The position numbers and the translations under genes were made by a program. Under the pieces are notes generated by a model. The model saw only the letters and a list, made by a program, of their open reading frames with translations. It had not been told where the DNA came from and did not search any database. Shown here in pieces: positions 7,782-15,721 of a stretch of 35,148 bases of DNA. How positions within the stretch are numbered: the first letter of the stretch is position 1; every line of letters starts with the position of its first letter. The stretch is from Chloroflexota bacterium. Lineage in GTDB: Bacteria; Chloroflexota; Limnocylindria; QHBO01. The stretch lies in contig JACDEL010000025.1 of assembly GCA_013816405.1 (NCBI GenBank), positions 1 to 35,148 of the forward strand. The letters are read 5' to 3'.

Positions 7782-10319
7782 ATGGGTCGTCCCGACCTAC
7801 CATCCGGCACCGTCACCTTCCTCTTCACCGATGTCGAAGGCTCGACGAGATTGCTGCACGAGGTCGGCGAGGCGGCCTACGCCGATGCGTTGTCTGAGCA
7901 CCGCCGCATCCTGCGCGACGCGATCGCGCGCCACGGCGGGATAGAGGTAGACACCGAGGGCGACGCGATCTTCGCTGCGTTCACGACTGCCCTCGGTGCG
8001 CTCGTCGCCGCCCGCGATGCACAGGCAGGACTGGAGCCGACCGCGGTCCGAGTCCGCATGGGCCTGCATACCGGCACGCCGCTGCGCACCGACGAGGGCT
8101 ACGTCGGGCTGGACGTTCACCGCGCAGCGCGGATCGCCGCCGCCGGTCACGGAGGCCAAGTGCTCATCTCGGCGACCACTGCGGCGTTGTTGAACAGTGG
8201 AATCGATGACCATCCGCTCACCGATCTGGGCGAGCACCGACTCAAGGATCTCACCGCCGCCGAGCGGCTCTACCAGCTCGGCGCCGAGAAGTATCCGCCG
8301 CTCAAGAGCCTGTCACCCTCAAACCTGCCCGAGCCTGTAGGCCCGCTGATCGGGCGAAGCGCCGAGTTGCTCGAGATCGGCGAGCTGCTGCGAGATTCAG
8401 CGGCCCGGCTGGTCACGCTCGTCGGTCCTGGCGGCATCGGCAAGACCAGACTCGCGCTCGAGGCGGCTGCCGCGGCGGCGAGCCGCTTCCCAAATGGCCG
8501 TTGGTGGGTGCCGCTGGCGTCCGTGCGCGATCCGGCGCTGGTATCGGGGCTCATCGGTCAGGCCCTGGGTCTGGCGGAAGAGGCGGGACCAGCCGCCATC
8601 AGCCAGCACCTCAGGGACCGGCGCGTTTTGCTCATCGTGGATAACGCCGAGCACCTACTGCCGGCTCTGGCCGAGCTGGTGGCCGAACTCCTGCCCACGG
8701 GCGGCGGGTCGTCGGCGCTGGTGACGAGCCGCGAGCCGCTTTATCTGGAAGCCGAGCGCCTCGTCCGGGTTCCGGTCCTGAGCGAGACCGATGCTGAACG
8801 GCTCCTGGTCACGCGCGCCGCCGCGCTTGGGGTGGCTGTGCCGCCGTCAGACGCGCTCACCACCCTCGTGCGCCGTCTCGATCGGCTGCCGTTGGCCCTC
8901 CAGCTGGCGGCTGCGCGGCTGCCGATTCTTTCCGTGGAGCAGGTGCTCGAGCGCCTCTCGCAGCGGCTCGACCTGTTCGCCGGTGCGCGCGACGCGGACC
9001 CGCGGCAGCGGACACTGCGGGCCACGATGGAGTGGAGCCACGAGCTTCTCTCGGAGCCCGAACGCACCCTCTTTCGGCGCATGTCCGTCTTCGCCAGCGG
9101 CTGCACGCTGGAAGCCGCCGAGGCGGTCTGCGACGCGAAGATCGACCTCCTCCAGGCGCTCGTTGAGCGCTCGCTGATCGAGCGACACAACGAGGCGGAC
9201 TCGGCGCCGCGCTTCGCGATGCTCGAATCGATCAGCCAGTTCGCGGTCGAGCGCCTCGCCGAGTCCGGGGAGGAGTCGGAGACCCGGTTGGGTCACGCCG
9301 CATGGGTCCGCGACCTCGCCGAGCGGGTCGACGAGCGGCTGCGAGCCGGCGAGCCAGAGGAACGCTGGGTCGCGCTGCTCAACCCTGAGCTGGATAACCT
9401 GCGCGCCGCGATCGACTTCGGCTTCGGGGGTGGCGACGCACAGCTCGTCCGGGCGATCGCCGCGGCCTTGCCGACCTTCTGGGTCATGCACGGGCGCTCC
9501 GCTGAGGGCCGCGCGTGGCTGGAGCGGGCGCTCCAGCTCGACCCGACCGAGGACGAGACGCGACGTCGCCTCTTGGGCGGGCTTGCCATTCTCGCCTACC
9601 TACAGGGCGACTACGCGGCGTCTACCACCGCGGCCGATGCGGCCGCCGATCTCGCCACTCGGCTGGGCCCGGCCGTCGGACGCTACGCCGGGCTGCGAGA
9701 TCGGGCGCGTGCAGCGCTGATGCGCGACGACTTCGTCGCCGCCGAGCCACTATTCGAGGAAGCCCTGGCCGCCGCTCGGGAGGACGACAACGGGATCGGC
9801 ATGTCGTCCTGCCGGCTCAGCCTGGCGAACATCGCGAATCGGACCGGGCGTCACGCGCGGGCCGAGGCGCTGCTGGGCGAGAACCTGCCCTTCGTGCGCA
9901 GCCGGGGCCAGGCGCGCTGCGAGGCGACCAGCCTGGTGGCGCTCGCCGAGACCTTTACCTACCTCGACCGGCCGGCTGCGGCAGTGGAACATGCGCTGGC
10001 CGCCGCCGAGGTAGCGCCGCAGGCCGCCGACCCCCTGCTGCTGATTGAGAATCTGCGCTGGTACGCGGTCGCCGCCGCCCGCCTTGGGGAGGCCGAGCGT
10101 ACGGCCCGCATCCTTGGCGCCTGCGAACAGGCGGAGGCCGAGATGGATGCCGCGCTCGAGCCGCACGAGCAGGCCGTTCGGGAGGACCTGGTCTCAGCGC
10201 TTCGGCGAGCACTGACGGATGCCGGCCTGCAGGCAGAGCGTACCTCTGGCCGCAGTCTCGGCCTGGCCGCGGCGACCGATCTCATGCGCGCACCAATCGT
10301 CGCACGAGAGTCCGCCTGA
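7782..10319 (+). CDS. Class III nucleotidyl cyclase / NTPase / TPR signalling protein
   Basis: 845 aa. Residues 8-165 form a class III adenylate/guanylate cyclase domain: TFLFTDVEGST (Asp17) and DTEGDAIFAAF (Asp61) supply the two metal-binding aspartates, followed by VRMGLHTG and VHRAARIAAAGHGGQVLIS. In the last motif the transition-state Asn is His but the Arg is kept, as in this subfamily. Residues about 188-500 are an AP-ATPase/NB-ARC-like domain with Walker A GPGGIGKT (215-222), Walker B VLLIVDNAEH and the LPLALQLAAARL motif. The rest is TPR-like helical repeats. Such proteins are thought to be cytosolic sensors or regulators; there is no C-terminal LuxR HTH. The ATG at 7782 is chosen for the domain boundary and the -10 at 7767. 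Confidence 0.9.
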   Translation: MGRPDLPSGTVTFLFTDVEGSTRLLHEVGEAAYADALSEHRRILRDAIARHGGIEVDTEGDAIFAAFTTALGALVAARDAQAGLEPTAVRVRMGLHTGTPLRTDEGYVGLDVHRAARIAAAGHGGQVLISATTAALLNSGIDDHPLTDLGEHRLKDLTAAERLYQLGAEKYPPLKSLSPSNLPEPVGPLIGRSAELLEIGELLRDSAARLVTLVGPGGIGKTRLALEAAAAAASRFPNGRWWVPLASVRDPALVSGLIGQALGLAEEAGPAAISQHLRDRRVLLIVDNAEHLLPALAELVAELLPTGGGSSALVTSREPLYLEAERLVRVPVLSETDAERLLVTRAAALGVAVPPSDALTTLVRRLDRLPLALQLAAARLPILSVEQVLERLSQRLDLFAGARDADPRQRTLRATMEWSHELLSEPERTLFRRMSVFASGCTLEAAEAVCDAKIDLLQALVERSLIERHNEADSAPRFAMLESISQFAVERLAESGEESETRLGHAAWVRDLAERVDERLRAGEPEERWVALLNPELDNLRAAIDFGFGGGDAQLVRAIAAALPTFWVMHGRSAEGRAWLERALQLDPTEDETRRRLLGGLAILAYLQGDYAASTTAADAAADLATRLGPAVGRYAGLRDRARAALMRDDFVAAEPLFEEALAAAREDDNGIGMSSCRLSLANIANRTGRHARAEALLGENLPFVRSRGQARCEATSLVALAETFTYLDRPAAAVEHALAAAEVAPQAADPLLLIENLRWYAVAAARLGEAERTARILGACEQAEAEMDAALEPHEQAVREDLVSALRRALTDAGLQAERTSGRSLGLAAATDLMRAPIVARESA

Positions 10320-10537
10320 ACCCTTGCCCGCCTGGCTTGTCATTCCGGGGCCTTGGATCGGCTCACACCCAGGCGTAGAGTGGGCGTCCCAGGGCCGACC
10401 AGCCGCATGTGGGACACGCCCCGGCGTACAGGTCGCCGCTGATGCGAGCAGCCCACTTCGGCCATAACGGCCTCAACAAACGTTGTAGGATCAGGGGGTC
10501 GGGCCTGAGGGACCGCCATCCCGCACCTCCTGGGCCG
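10320..10537. other. Intergenic stretch, possible small RNA in its distal part
   Basis: No gene recognised. A TAGGAT hexamer at 10486-10491 could be a -10 for a short transcript ending at the terminator at 10533-10570 (about 73 nt). A minus-strand reading frame here has a CPTCG knuckle but no recognisable family. Confidence 0.3.
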
Positions 10538-10570
10538 TCACGTCGTCGAAAGGCGTGGCGGCCTTTTTTT
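10533..10570 (+). terminator. Strong Rho-independent terminator
   Basis: GGCCGTCACG (10533-10542) pairs with CGTGGCGGCC (10554-10563), ten pairs with one G-U, an 11-nt loop and seven Ts. It ends transcripts from the cyclase gene or from a small RNA starting near 10498. It overlaps the 3' end of the opposing small gene. Confidence 0.85.
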
Positions 10571-10840
10571 GGCTCGCGCCAGGGAAGACTGATAAGCCAA
10601 GCTCGTGAAGTAGGCCATGCGCGCGGCGGTGGCGCGGCGGTGGCGCTCGGGCTCAGGGAGCTGTCGATCAGGGTCGACTTCATGGAGGAAGCGCCGCAGG
10701 AACGCTTCACGCGCCGCGGCAGTAGCCGCCCTAGGGAGCGGCCTGCACGGTGAGTTGACCGTCTGTCGCCTGCTCGGGCACAATGCCGGCCCCGGTGGTG
10801 CTTGATTGCATCGCTGAGTCCTTTCTACGGGGTCCAACAA
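10538..10840 (-). CDS. Small conserved protein (AREAFLRRF...ARKAYF-type), start or frame uncertain
   Basis: The conserved core AREAFLRRFLHEVDPDRQLP, then ERHRRATAARMAYFTSLAYQSSLARAKK belongs to a small family, common in high-G+C bacteria, of basic helical proteins with no known function. As given, the frame opens with TTG and has an uncharacteristic N-terminus. A better start, ATG at 10810 with AAAGGA upstream, opens another frame (MQSSTTGAGIVPEQATDG, ending in a stop after 26 codons). Either the N-terminus is simply different or a one-base slip near 10730 broke the gene. The AAAAAAA run at its end is the U-tract of the plus-strand terminator. Confidence 0.5.
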   Translation of the reverse strand: MLDPVERTQRCNQAPPGPALCPSRRQTVNSPCRPLPRAATAAAREAFLRRFLHEVDPDRQLPEPERHRRATAARMAYFTSLAYQSSLARAKKRPPRLSTT

Positions 10841-10939
10841 CTCCCGCAGTTATAGACTCTAAGAGCGGTGTAGCAAGTTACCACCGGGCTCGAAAAGTGC
10901 TAAAGCGCTTTAGCGAAGCACGCAACAGCACGAAACGAG
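10841..10939. other. Upstream region of tRNA-Val
   Basis: Short AT-richer stretch with a 16-bp perfect palindrome (listed separately) and a TATAGACT sequence at about 10852. The tRNA promoter should lie here; no clean -35/-10 pair could be fixed. Confidence 0.3.
10899..10914. promoter_or_regulatory. Perfect palindrome GCTAAAGCGCTTTAGC upstream of tRNA-Val
   Basis: Sixteen-base perfect inverted repeat with an AAAGCGCTTT centre, like LacI/GalR-family operators, 25 bp before the tRNA. The symmetry is seen; the regulator class is inference, and no LacI-type gene is in the window. Confidence 0.5.
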
Positions 10940-11016
10940 GGGCGGCTAGCTCAGCTGGTTAGAGCACTTGCTTGACATGCAAGAGGTCACTGGTTCGAGT
11001 CCAGTGTCGCCCACCA
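10940..11016 (+). tRNA. tRNA-Val (anticodon GAC)
   Basis: Complete cloverleaf: acceptor GGGCGGC pairs with GTCGCCC (one G-U), D-arm GCTC/GAGC, anticodon arm CTTGC-TTGACAT-GCAAG with anticodon GAC, T-arm ACTGG-TTCGAGT-CCAGT, discriminator A and an encoded CCA. Its 3' part, from the anticodon stem on, is repeated exactly at 18109-18159, so it is the likely integration site of the island behind it. Confidence 0.97.
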
Positions 11017-11019
11017 ACC
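10969..11019 (+). repeat. Left att site (attL) in tRNA-Val
   Basis: 51 bp identical to 18109-18159, starting in the anticodon stem and ending three bases past the encoded CCA, the usual position of tRNA-targeted tyrosine-integrase crossover sites. Confidence 0.8.
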
Positions 11020-11071
11020 ACCCGATCCACGCTCACACTGACCGCATAGCTGCTTCGCGGCGCCCAGGCGG

Positions 11072-11231
11072 TACCGCTCGCCTCCAGGCGTCGGCCGGTG
11101 GTGGAGAGATCCTCATGTGCGCGGCTACCTTCGAGGCCGTCGCGGACGCCTACCCCGGTCGCCGGACCCCGACGCCTTGAGCTCAGGGGAGAGGGGTCCA
11201 CGGTCCAGAGTTTCCGGATCCGTATCGAGTG
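11072..11231 (+). pseudogene. C-terminal fragment of a class III nucleotidyl cyclase
   Basis: The frame GTARLQASAGGGEILMCAATFEAVADAYPGRRT matches the end of a cyclase domain (usual form NxAARLxxxAxxGEILVS). It continues as LELRGEGSTVQSFRIRIE in the next frame after one extra C in a CCCC run near 11168. Everything N-terminal of this is absent; it starts some 55 bp inside the island. Confidence 0.65.
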
Positions 11232-11469
11232 ACGCGCGGCCTTACCTGAGCGGCCAGCTGGTTCGTGCCGGATCGACGCTTCGAGCGGCCGCTGGCTCGC
11301 TGACCTCGCATCAGCCGTGGGCGAGGTGCTCGCAGCCGCGCTACGACCCGAGTGAACTAGTTCCGCTACGACCGCGACATCACACGTCGAGTCGTCGGAG
11401 CTTCCTGCGCGATACCCCACGTCTGGCAGAGTCAGGTGACTTCCCTTCGATCTTGCGTCGGCAGAGCGC
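11232..11469. other. Non-coding stretch between cyclase remnant and nucleoside hydrolase
   Basis: No gene, repeat or clear terminator recognised. Confidence 0.3.
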
Positions 11470-12555
11470 TCATTCGCGGTTCAGGACGCCGATCACCAGC
11501 TGCTCCACGGTGGACGGCTCGGCGTCGCTGAGGAAGGTCGCGTTGGGCTCGCCGTCGCCGCGACGCGTGGCGCCGCTGGTCGGGCCCTCACCCACGTCCA
11601 CGGTAAGGTGAGCTTCGGTGAACTGGCCTATGTGGTAGCCGGCCGCCGTGATGGCGGCGACGGTGTCCCACAGGTAGTAGTCGCCACTCGTCATGAACGG
11701 GTTGGCGGCGAAGAGCTCGGCGAGCACACGCAGGCCTGGCCCGTTGGCCGACGCCCGCACCCGCTCGGCAAACGCCGGCGTGACCGGCACGCGGTTGATC
11801 CCGTCCAGGCTGACCAGGAAGACCGGCGCTCCCGCGTCGAGCACGACCGCCACCGCTGCCGGATCGACGTACATGTTCCACTCGGCGGAGGTGTTGTCCG
11901 TCGGCGCATCGGGCGACCCTGCCACGTTCCCGGGAACGTCGACCGCGCCACCCATGACATAGACGGACTCGAGTTCGGCTGCGAGGGAGGGGTCCCGCTG
12001 AAAGGCCTCGGCCAGGTTCGTGAGCGGGCCGAGCGTCAGCACGCGGAGCGGGCCATCCGCCCCACGGACGGTTGCATGGATCAGCTCGACTGCGTCACCG
12101 CTCGTCGGCTGTCGCGCGGTGTCGGGAAGCTCTAGACCGGCAGCGTGGTCGGCATTGTCGCGGAACAGGTCGGGAAAGGCATGGTCGAGTGCCAGCGGCA
12201 GCTCCCGTCCGCAGGCGACCGGGATCTGTGGCGCGTCGAGGCGCTCGAGTAGTCCGAGCACGATCGCGACGCCGGGGTCGCAATGCGCCTCGCCGGTGCC
12301 TGAAACGGTGATGGCGGCGATGCTCACCTGCGGAGCACTCACCAGGAACGCGATCGCCACCAGGTCGTCGGGCGCAACGTCGGTGTCCACCAGCATCGTC
12401 ACTGAGCCCGACGGTTCCGGCAAGGACGGAGGCACCGTGGGCGTGGAGGAGGCGGAGGGTGAGCCGGTAGTCGGCACGCCGGTCCCGCAGCCGGCGAGGA
12501 TGACTGCTAAGACCCCGGCCACCAGGCGCCGTCGAGGCATCGGTCGTTGATCCAT
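11470..12555 (-). CDS. Lipoprotein nucleoside hydrolase (IU-NH family)
   Basis: 361 aa. A signal peptide with lipobox (VLAVILAGC, about Cys23) and a Ser/Thr/Pro linker place it on the outer face of the membrane. The catalytic region follows: MLVDTDVAPDDLVAI is the DTDxxxDD calcium/ribose-binding motif of inosine-uridine-preferring nucleoside hydrolases, with VLTLGPLTNLAEA, VYVMGGAVDVPGN, SAEWNMYVDPAAV and SGDYYLWDTVAA further on, all typical. It should split the N-glycosidic bond of extracellular nucleosides for salvage. The ATG at 12555 is preceded by a TACGCT -10 at 8 nt (plus 12564-12569), so it is probably leaderless like the backbone genes although it lies inside the island. Confidence 0.9.
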   Translation of the reverse strand: MDQRPMPRRRLVAGVLAVILAGCGTGVPTTGSPSASSTPTVPPSLPEPSGSVTMLVDTDVAPDDLVAIAFLVSAPQVSIAAITVSGTGEAHCDPGVAIVLGLLERLDAPQIPVACGRELPLALDHAFPDLFRDNADHAAGLELPDTARQPTSGDAVELIHATVRGADGPLRVLTLGPLTNLAEAFQRDPSLAAELESVYVMGGAVDVPGNVAGSPDAPTDNTSAEWNMYVDPAAVAVVLDAGAPVFLVSLDGINRVPVTPAFAERVRASANGPGLRVLAELFAANPFMTSGDYYLWDTVAAITAAGYHIGQFTEAHLTVDVGEGPTSGATRRGDGEPNATFLSDAEPSTVEQLVIGVLNRE

Positions 12556-12563
12556 GGCACCGC

Positions 12564-12569
12564 AGCGTA
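12564..12569 (-). promoter_or_regulatory. -10 hexamer TACGCT of the nucleoside hydrolase
   Basis: TACGCT on the minus strand, 8 nt before the ATG at 12555; no Shine-Dalgarno. Confidence 0.45.
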
Positions 12570-12629
12570 CCAGCCGCAGAAGAGATACCGCGCGGTCGTC
12601 CTTTCCTCTGCCCGAGCGGCGGTGAGCTC

Positions 12630-12663
12630 CCCACCAGCCACCAAATTTGCGCTCACACTGACC
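12630..12663 (+). repeat. Degenerate copy of the island's left-end sequence
   Basis: 28 of 34 positions match 11010-11043 without gaps, including the last 14 bases (CGCTCACACTGACC) exactly. The matched original covers the tRNA 3' end (CCCACCA) and the first bases of the island, so this may be the left end of a second, related element integrated in tandem. Confidence 0.4.
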
Positions 12664-12811
12664 CATGAAAGGTGCGACCGACCGGTCTACGACTCGGTAA
12701 CATCAGTTCCTTCGTCAATCGGCGGGTGGCGCCCAAGGAACCCCGAGGCGCTGACGAGAAGCAGCGTCGCCGAGACCACGACCACGATGGGGCCGGTGAT
12801 CATCGGGGTAG
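12664..12811. other. Non-coding stretch with one doubtful small ORF
   Basis: Nothing firmly recognised. A minus-strand 38-codon frame (12687-12803) encodes one hydrophobic helix but has no ribosome-binding site. Confidence 0.25.
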
Positions 12812-12985
12812 GACGCTCTGCTCATCTTCTTCAGGATCATCCACGTCGGGTACGCGATGATCTGGTTCGGGGGTGCGATCGTGTCCTCCTTCTTCCTCCA
12901 ACCCACCGTTGAGGCCCTCGGCGCTCCATGGCAGCCGTCATGGAACATCTCATGAACCGACGCAAGATGGGAATCAGGTTCTCTT
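12812..12985 (+). pseudogene. Fragment of a small integral membrane protein (DUF2269-like)
   Basis: The frame LLIFFRIIHVGYAMIWFGGAIVSSFFLQPTVEALGAPWQP matches the N-terminal membrane segment of LFRxxHVGxxxxWxG proteins. It continues as MEHLMNRRKMG one base out of register; restoring one T (CCG-TTC-ATG) at about 12934 joins the frames. After RRKMG the similarity stops, so the rest of the protein is missing. Confidence 0.6.
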
Positions 12986-13124
12986 TGTACGATGACTCGC
13001 TAGCGGCCCGCCTCCCCTCGTCTGCGGCAGGCGATCCGGAAGGCGGAGCAGGCGCTCATGATGGAAAAAGTGGTAACGCGGGTTCGAGCTTGGCTCACCG
13101 CGGCGACCCGATCCCCTCCGGTCT
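12986..13124. other. Non-coding stretch upstream of repeat copy B
   Basis: No gene or regulatory site recognised. Confidence 0.3.
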
Positions 13125-13290
13125 GTACCCTTATCCGTACCCGGTAGCCAGCCGGAACACATTGGAAACGGCCGGACTCCACCGGAGGACTCGTGCTCAG
13201 CCGGAGCCCACCGGACCAGCGCGGCGATTCCGGTATGCGGTACCAGCACTCGTCCCTGAGCCTCGATTCACGCTCGAATCGAGGCCTTTT
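13125..13290 (+). repeat. Repeat family copy B with terminator
   Basis: Starts TACCCTTATCCGTACCC, has the box CCGGTATGCGGTACCA, then exactly 14 nt and a 10-bp terminator hairpin. The centre is diverged from copies A and C. Nothing that could be its parent gene lies upstream, so if transcribed it would be an independent RNA. Confidence 0.6.
13260..13290 (+). terminator. Rho-independent terminator at the end of repeat copy B
   Basis: GCCTCGATTC / GAATCGAGGC (13260-13269 and 13276-13285), loop ACGCTC, followed by CTTTT. The stem differs from that of copy A at three positions and each change is compensated; the loop (ACGTTC in A) is nearly the same. Confidence 0.85.
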
Positions 13291-13694
13291 CGTGTCCGCG
13301 GAATCCGCCGTACCTTGCTTGTACCCTTACGGGATCCGAGAGCAGCGGTCCATCTGAGAGCGGCTTCCTCCTGCATCGTCGTCCAAAGGTGATCGCAGCC
13401 GGCAACGTCCGCCAGGGGATGGGCAGCAGCTTCGGACGAGCGGGGTGTGGGAGTTGGCGCGCTGCTTCCTTTGAGGGATGGAACGCCAGCTTGCCCGCAG
13501 GCGGGTCAGGTGCACCCCGGAACCGGCCGCTGGGAGGTGTCTGCGACGGTCCACGGTCTGGATCGGGCTTGTCGACCCCCTCGGCAACTGGCGGCTACTT
13601 ACTTAGCATTGCCTTCATTCATCGGGGAGTCTTGACCCAGTTTCTGCCGCCGGTTACGGTCACCCGGGCCGCAGGCTGCAGGGAGAGGTGAGTC
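13291..13694. other. 404-bp non-coding leader of the methyltransferase gene
   Basis: No gene recognised. The promoter of the methyltransferase should lie here; no clean -35/-10 pair identified. Confidence 0.3.
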
Positions 13695-14744
13695 ATGCGC
13701 GTGGGACTGATGGCGGAGAACCCGCTCGAGAGCGCCGTGCTGGCCTCAGGGATCGTGCCGATCGCGATGCTCGAGGGGTATGCCCCGGTCTACTCCAGGG
13801 CCGTGTTGACCGCGACGCGGCTGGGGATCTTCGACGTGATCAGTGAGGGAGCCGGTTCGGCGAAGGCGGTGGCGGAAGCCTGCGGGACCAATGAGCGCGC
13901 CACCGAGAAGCTGCTGAACTTGCTGGTCACCATGCGGTACCTACGCTATCGAGACGGCATCTACCGGCTCGCTCCTCACGTGCGGCGCTGGCTGCTGGCC
14001 GATACCCCCGGCTCGATTCGCGACCTGATCCTCATGAAGGAGCTCGAATGGAGCTGGATCGACCAGATGGAGTCGTTCGTGCGGGACGGAAGGCCGCTCG
14101 ACGTTCACGGGTCGATGTCCACCGAGGACTGGCGCGCCTACCAGCGCGGCATGCGCGCGCAGGCCAATCCGCTCGCCGGTCTGCTTGCCAGGCGAGTGCC
14201 GGTTCCGGCCGGCGCGCGCGAGATGCTGGACATCGGCGGCTCGCACGGCTACTTCTCGGTGGCGCTCTGCCGGCGCCACCCAGGACTGCGCGCAACGGTG
14301 CTCGATCTGCCACCCGCGGTGGAGCACGCCGCTCCTCTGTTGGAGCGGGAGGGGATGGGGGACCGGGTGGTTCTCAGGGCCGGCGACGCGCTGGCCGACG
14401 ACCTCGGCGACAGAGTGTACGACCTGATCATGGCCTTCAGCCTGGTCCATCACTTCGATGACGCGACCAATCGGCTCCTCGTCCGCCGTTCAGCCCGCGC
14501 GCTGCGCCCGGGCGGCTACCTGGTGATCGGCGACGCGCTTCGCCCTCGATCGCCCGGCAAGGGAGGGCAGCAGGGAGCCTTCTTCGACCTCTACTTCGCG
14601 TTGACGAGCGAATCGGGGCTCTGGTCGTTCGACGAGATGCGGTCGTGGCAGGTCGACGCGGGGCTCTCGCCCCTCAAGTCGATCTCGCTTGTTCCGGGCG
14701 GGGGCTTTGGGCTGCAGGTCGCGGAACGGGTGGCGCCGGACTAG
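13695..14744 (+). CDS. SAM-dependent O-methyltransferase (Methyltransf_2-like)
   Basis: 349 aa, cytosolic. The N-terminal third (SRAVLTATRLGIFDVI, AVAEACGTNERATEKLLNLLVTMRYLRYRDGIYRLAP) is the winged-helix dimerisation domain of plant-like and polyketide O-methyltransferases. The SAM-binding motif is LDIGGSHGYFSVAL, followed by DLP, GDALADDLGDRVYDLIMAFSLVHHFDD and LRPGGYLVIGDAL. It probably methylates a hydroxyl on a small aromatic or polyketide-like molecule, as a tailoring step. GGGAGAGGTG precedes the ATG, so it is a Shine-Dalgarno-led gene. It stands alone in the island. Confidence 0.88.
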   Translation: MRVGLMAENPLESAVLASGIVPIAMLEGYAPVYSRAVLTATRLGIFDVISEGAGSAKAVAEACGTNERATEKLLNLLVTMRYLRYRDGIYRLAPHVRRWLLADTPGSIRDLILMKELEWSWIDQMESFVRDGRPLDVHGSMSTEDWRAYQRGMRAQANPLAGLLARRVPVPAGAREMLDIGGSHGYFSVALCRRHPGLRATVLDLPPAVEHAAPLLEREGMGDRVVLRAGDALADDLGDRVYDLIMAFSLVHHFDDATNRLLVRRSARALRPGGYLVIGDALRPRSPGKGGQQGAFFDLYFALTSESGLWSFDEMRSWQVDAGLSPLKSISLVPGGGFGLQVAERVAPD

Positions 14745-15140
14745 CTGTGCTTCGATCTTCCAGAACGCTGGCGACCCTCCGTCGTGCTGACGATCGGCGC
14801 GGGCGTGCCGCGCGGTCCGCCGATCGCGCGCTTGATGCTCGATCTCGCGCGTGCGTCGGCAACGCTCATGGCCATCGTGTTGATGACCGACAGCCCACCG
14901 ACGATCAGGCTGATCGCCGCGACGCCGATGATGATCGCGTTGAAGATCGCGGTCGTGCCGCCGACGGTCTCGTTGGAACTCTGCGCCCGTGAGCGTGGCA
15001 CTGTTCTCGACGGTCGCCTCGATTGCCGACGCTACGGCGGCGAAGTCCGATCCCTCTGTGGGATACACGATGATCTGGTTGACCAGCTCCTCGGCCACCA
15101 GCGGCGGGAGGTCACCGAGGTAGCGCGGAGCGACCGTAGC
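14741..15140 (-). pseudogene. Broken FtsX/MacB-type ABC transporter permease
   Basis: Minus-strand pieces in different frames spell the C-terminal part of an ABC export permease: APRYLGDLPPLVAEELVNQIIVYP, DFAAVASAIEATVENSATLTGAEF, then shifted SNETVGGTTAIFNAIIIGVAAISLIVGGLSVINTMAMSVA and SSIKRAIGG. The expected SVAERTREIGIKRAIGG is disturbed by compensating indels and the last membrane helices are absent. No ATPase partner is present. The first part of a possible extension (SLEQARFEVSPVTGARYG, about 15150-15230) is not clearly the same gene. Confidence 0.75.
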
Positions 15141-15286
15141 GTGCTCCTGTTACGGGGCTGACCTCGAACCTTGCCTGCTCCAGGCTTGACTCGATCCGCC
15201 GCAGGACGTCGCCGATGAGCGGGCGAATGTGGCTGGGGGTGGGTCCGAGTGCCTGGTGCGGGCGATCGACGCACCCGGCACGGTGC
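15141..15286. other. Remnant DNA between permease fragment and SRPBCC gene
   Basis: A minus-strand frame, IRPLIGDVLRRIESSLEQARFEVSP, looks like former coding sequence, but the family is not recognised. Confidence 0.25.
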
Positions 15287-15721
15287 TCACGTCCGGGCGC
15301 GAGCCTCTGCGGTCTGGACGAGCAGGTCGAGAGCGCGCTCCATCTGGCGGCGGTAGACCGGCCGGGCCAGGACCCGACATGGGCCGCCGAGCAACCTGTC
15401 CAGGTTGACGTCCAAGGTGATTATGCAGTTGCTGCCAGCCGGTTCGCAGCGGTGGTCGAAGTCGATCGTCAGCCACAGCAGCTTGCCGCGCCACGCCCAA
15501 CGCTTGCCATCCTCGACCGAGGTCACCACAAACGATGAACGCAGCGGCGGGAACCTGGTCTCCACCCAGCCGACCGTCCCGATCTCCAATCTCCCATCCA
15601 GGTGCGCGGCCTTGAGGTGGGGCGTGAACGTCTCGGGCCAGTGCTCGACATCGACCAGCAGGTCCCAGACGACCTCGTTCCCAGCCGGCGTGTGCCGAGT
15701 GCCGTAGGCGAAGTTTCCCAT
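15287..15721 (-). CDS. SRPBCC (START-like) domain protein
   Basis: 144 aa, about the length of a single polyketide-cyclase/START-like domain. It has the typical opening with VVWDLLVDVEHWPETFTPHLK, the central TVGWVETRFPPLRSSFVVTSVEDGKRWAWRGK, and the C-terminal helix RPVYRRQMERALDLLVQTAE. These proteins bind hydrophobic ligands in a deep cavity; many have no catalytic residues and the ligand here cannot be inferred. GGAAGGATGG precedes the ATG at 15721. Its neighbours in the island are the methyltransferase and the repeat-protein gene, which face differently, so no operon is suggested. Confidence 0.85.
   Translation of the reverse strand: MGNFAYGTRHTPAGNEVVWDLLVDVEHWPETFTPHLKAAHLDGRLEIGTVGWVETRFPPLRSSFVVTSVEDGKRWAWRGKLLWLTIDFDHRCEPAGSNCIITLDVNLDRLLGGPCRVLARPVYRRQMERALDLLVQTAEARART

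Noticed and set aside
10363-10480. Minus-strand frame with CPTCG knuckle
   Set aside because: Only one CxxC and no start; no family recognised.
10959-11420. Minus-strand reading frame across tRNA-Val
   Set aside because: It is the antisense of the tRNA (GGRHWTRTSDLLHVKQ is the familiar artefact) with no start signal.
12687-12803. 38-codon membrane-helix ORF on the minus strand
   Set aside because: No ribosome-binding site or -10 next to the ATG and no known family; it may be worn coding DNA.
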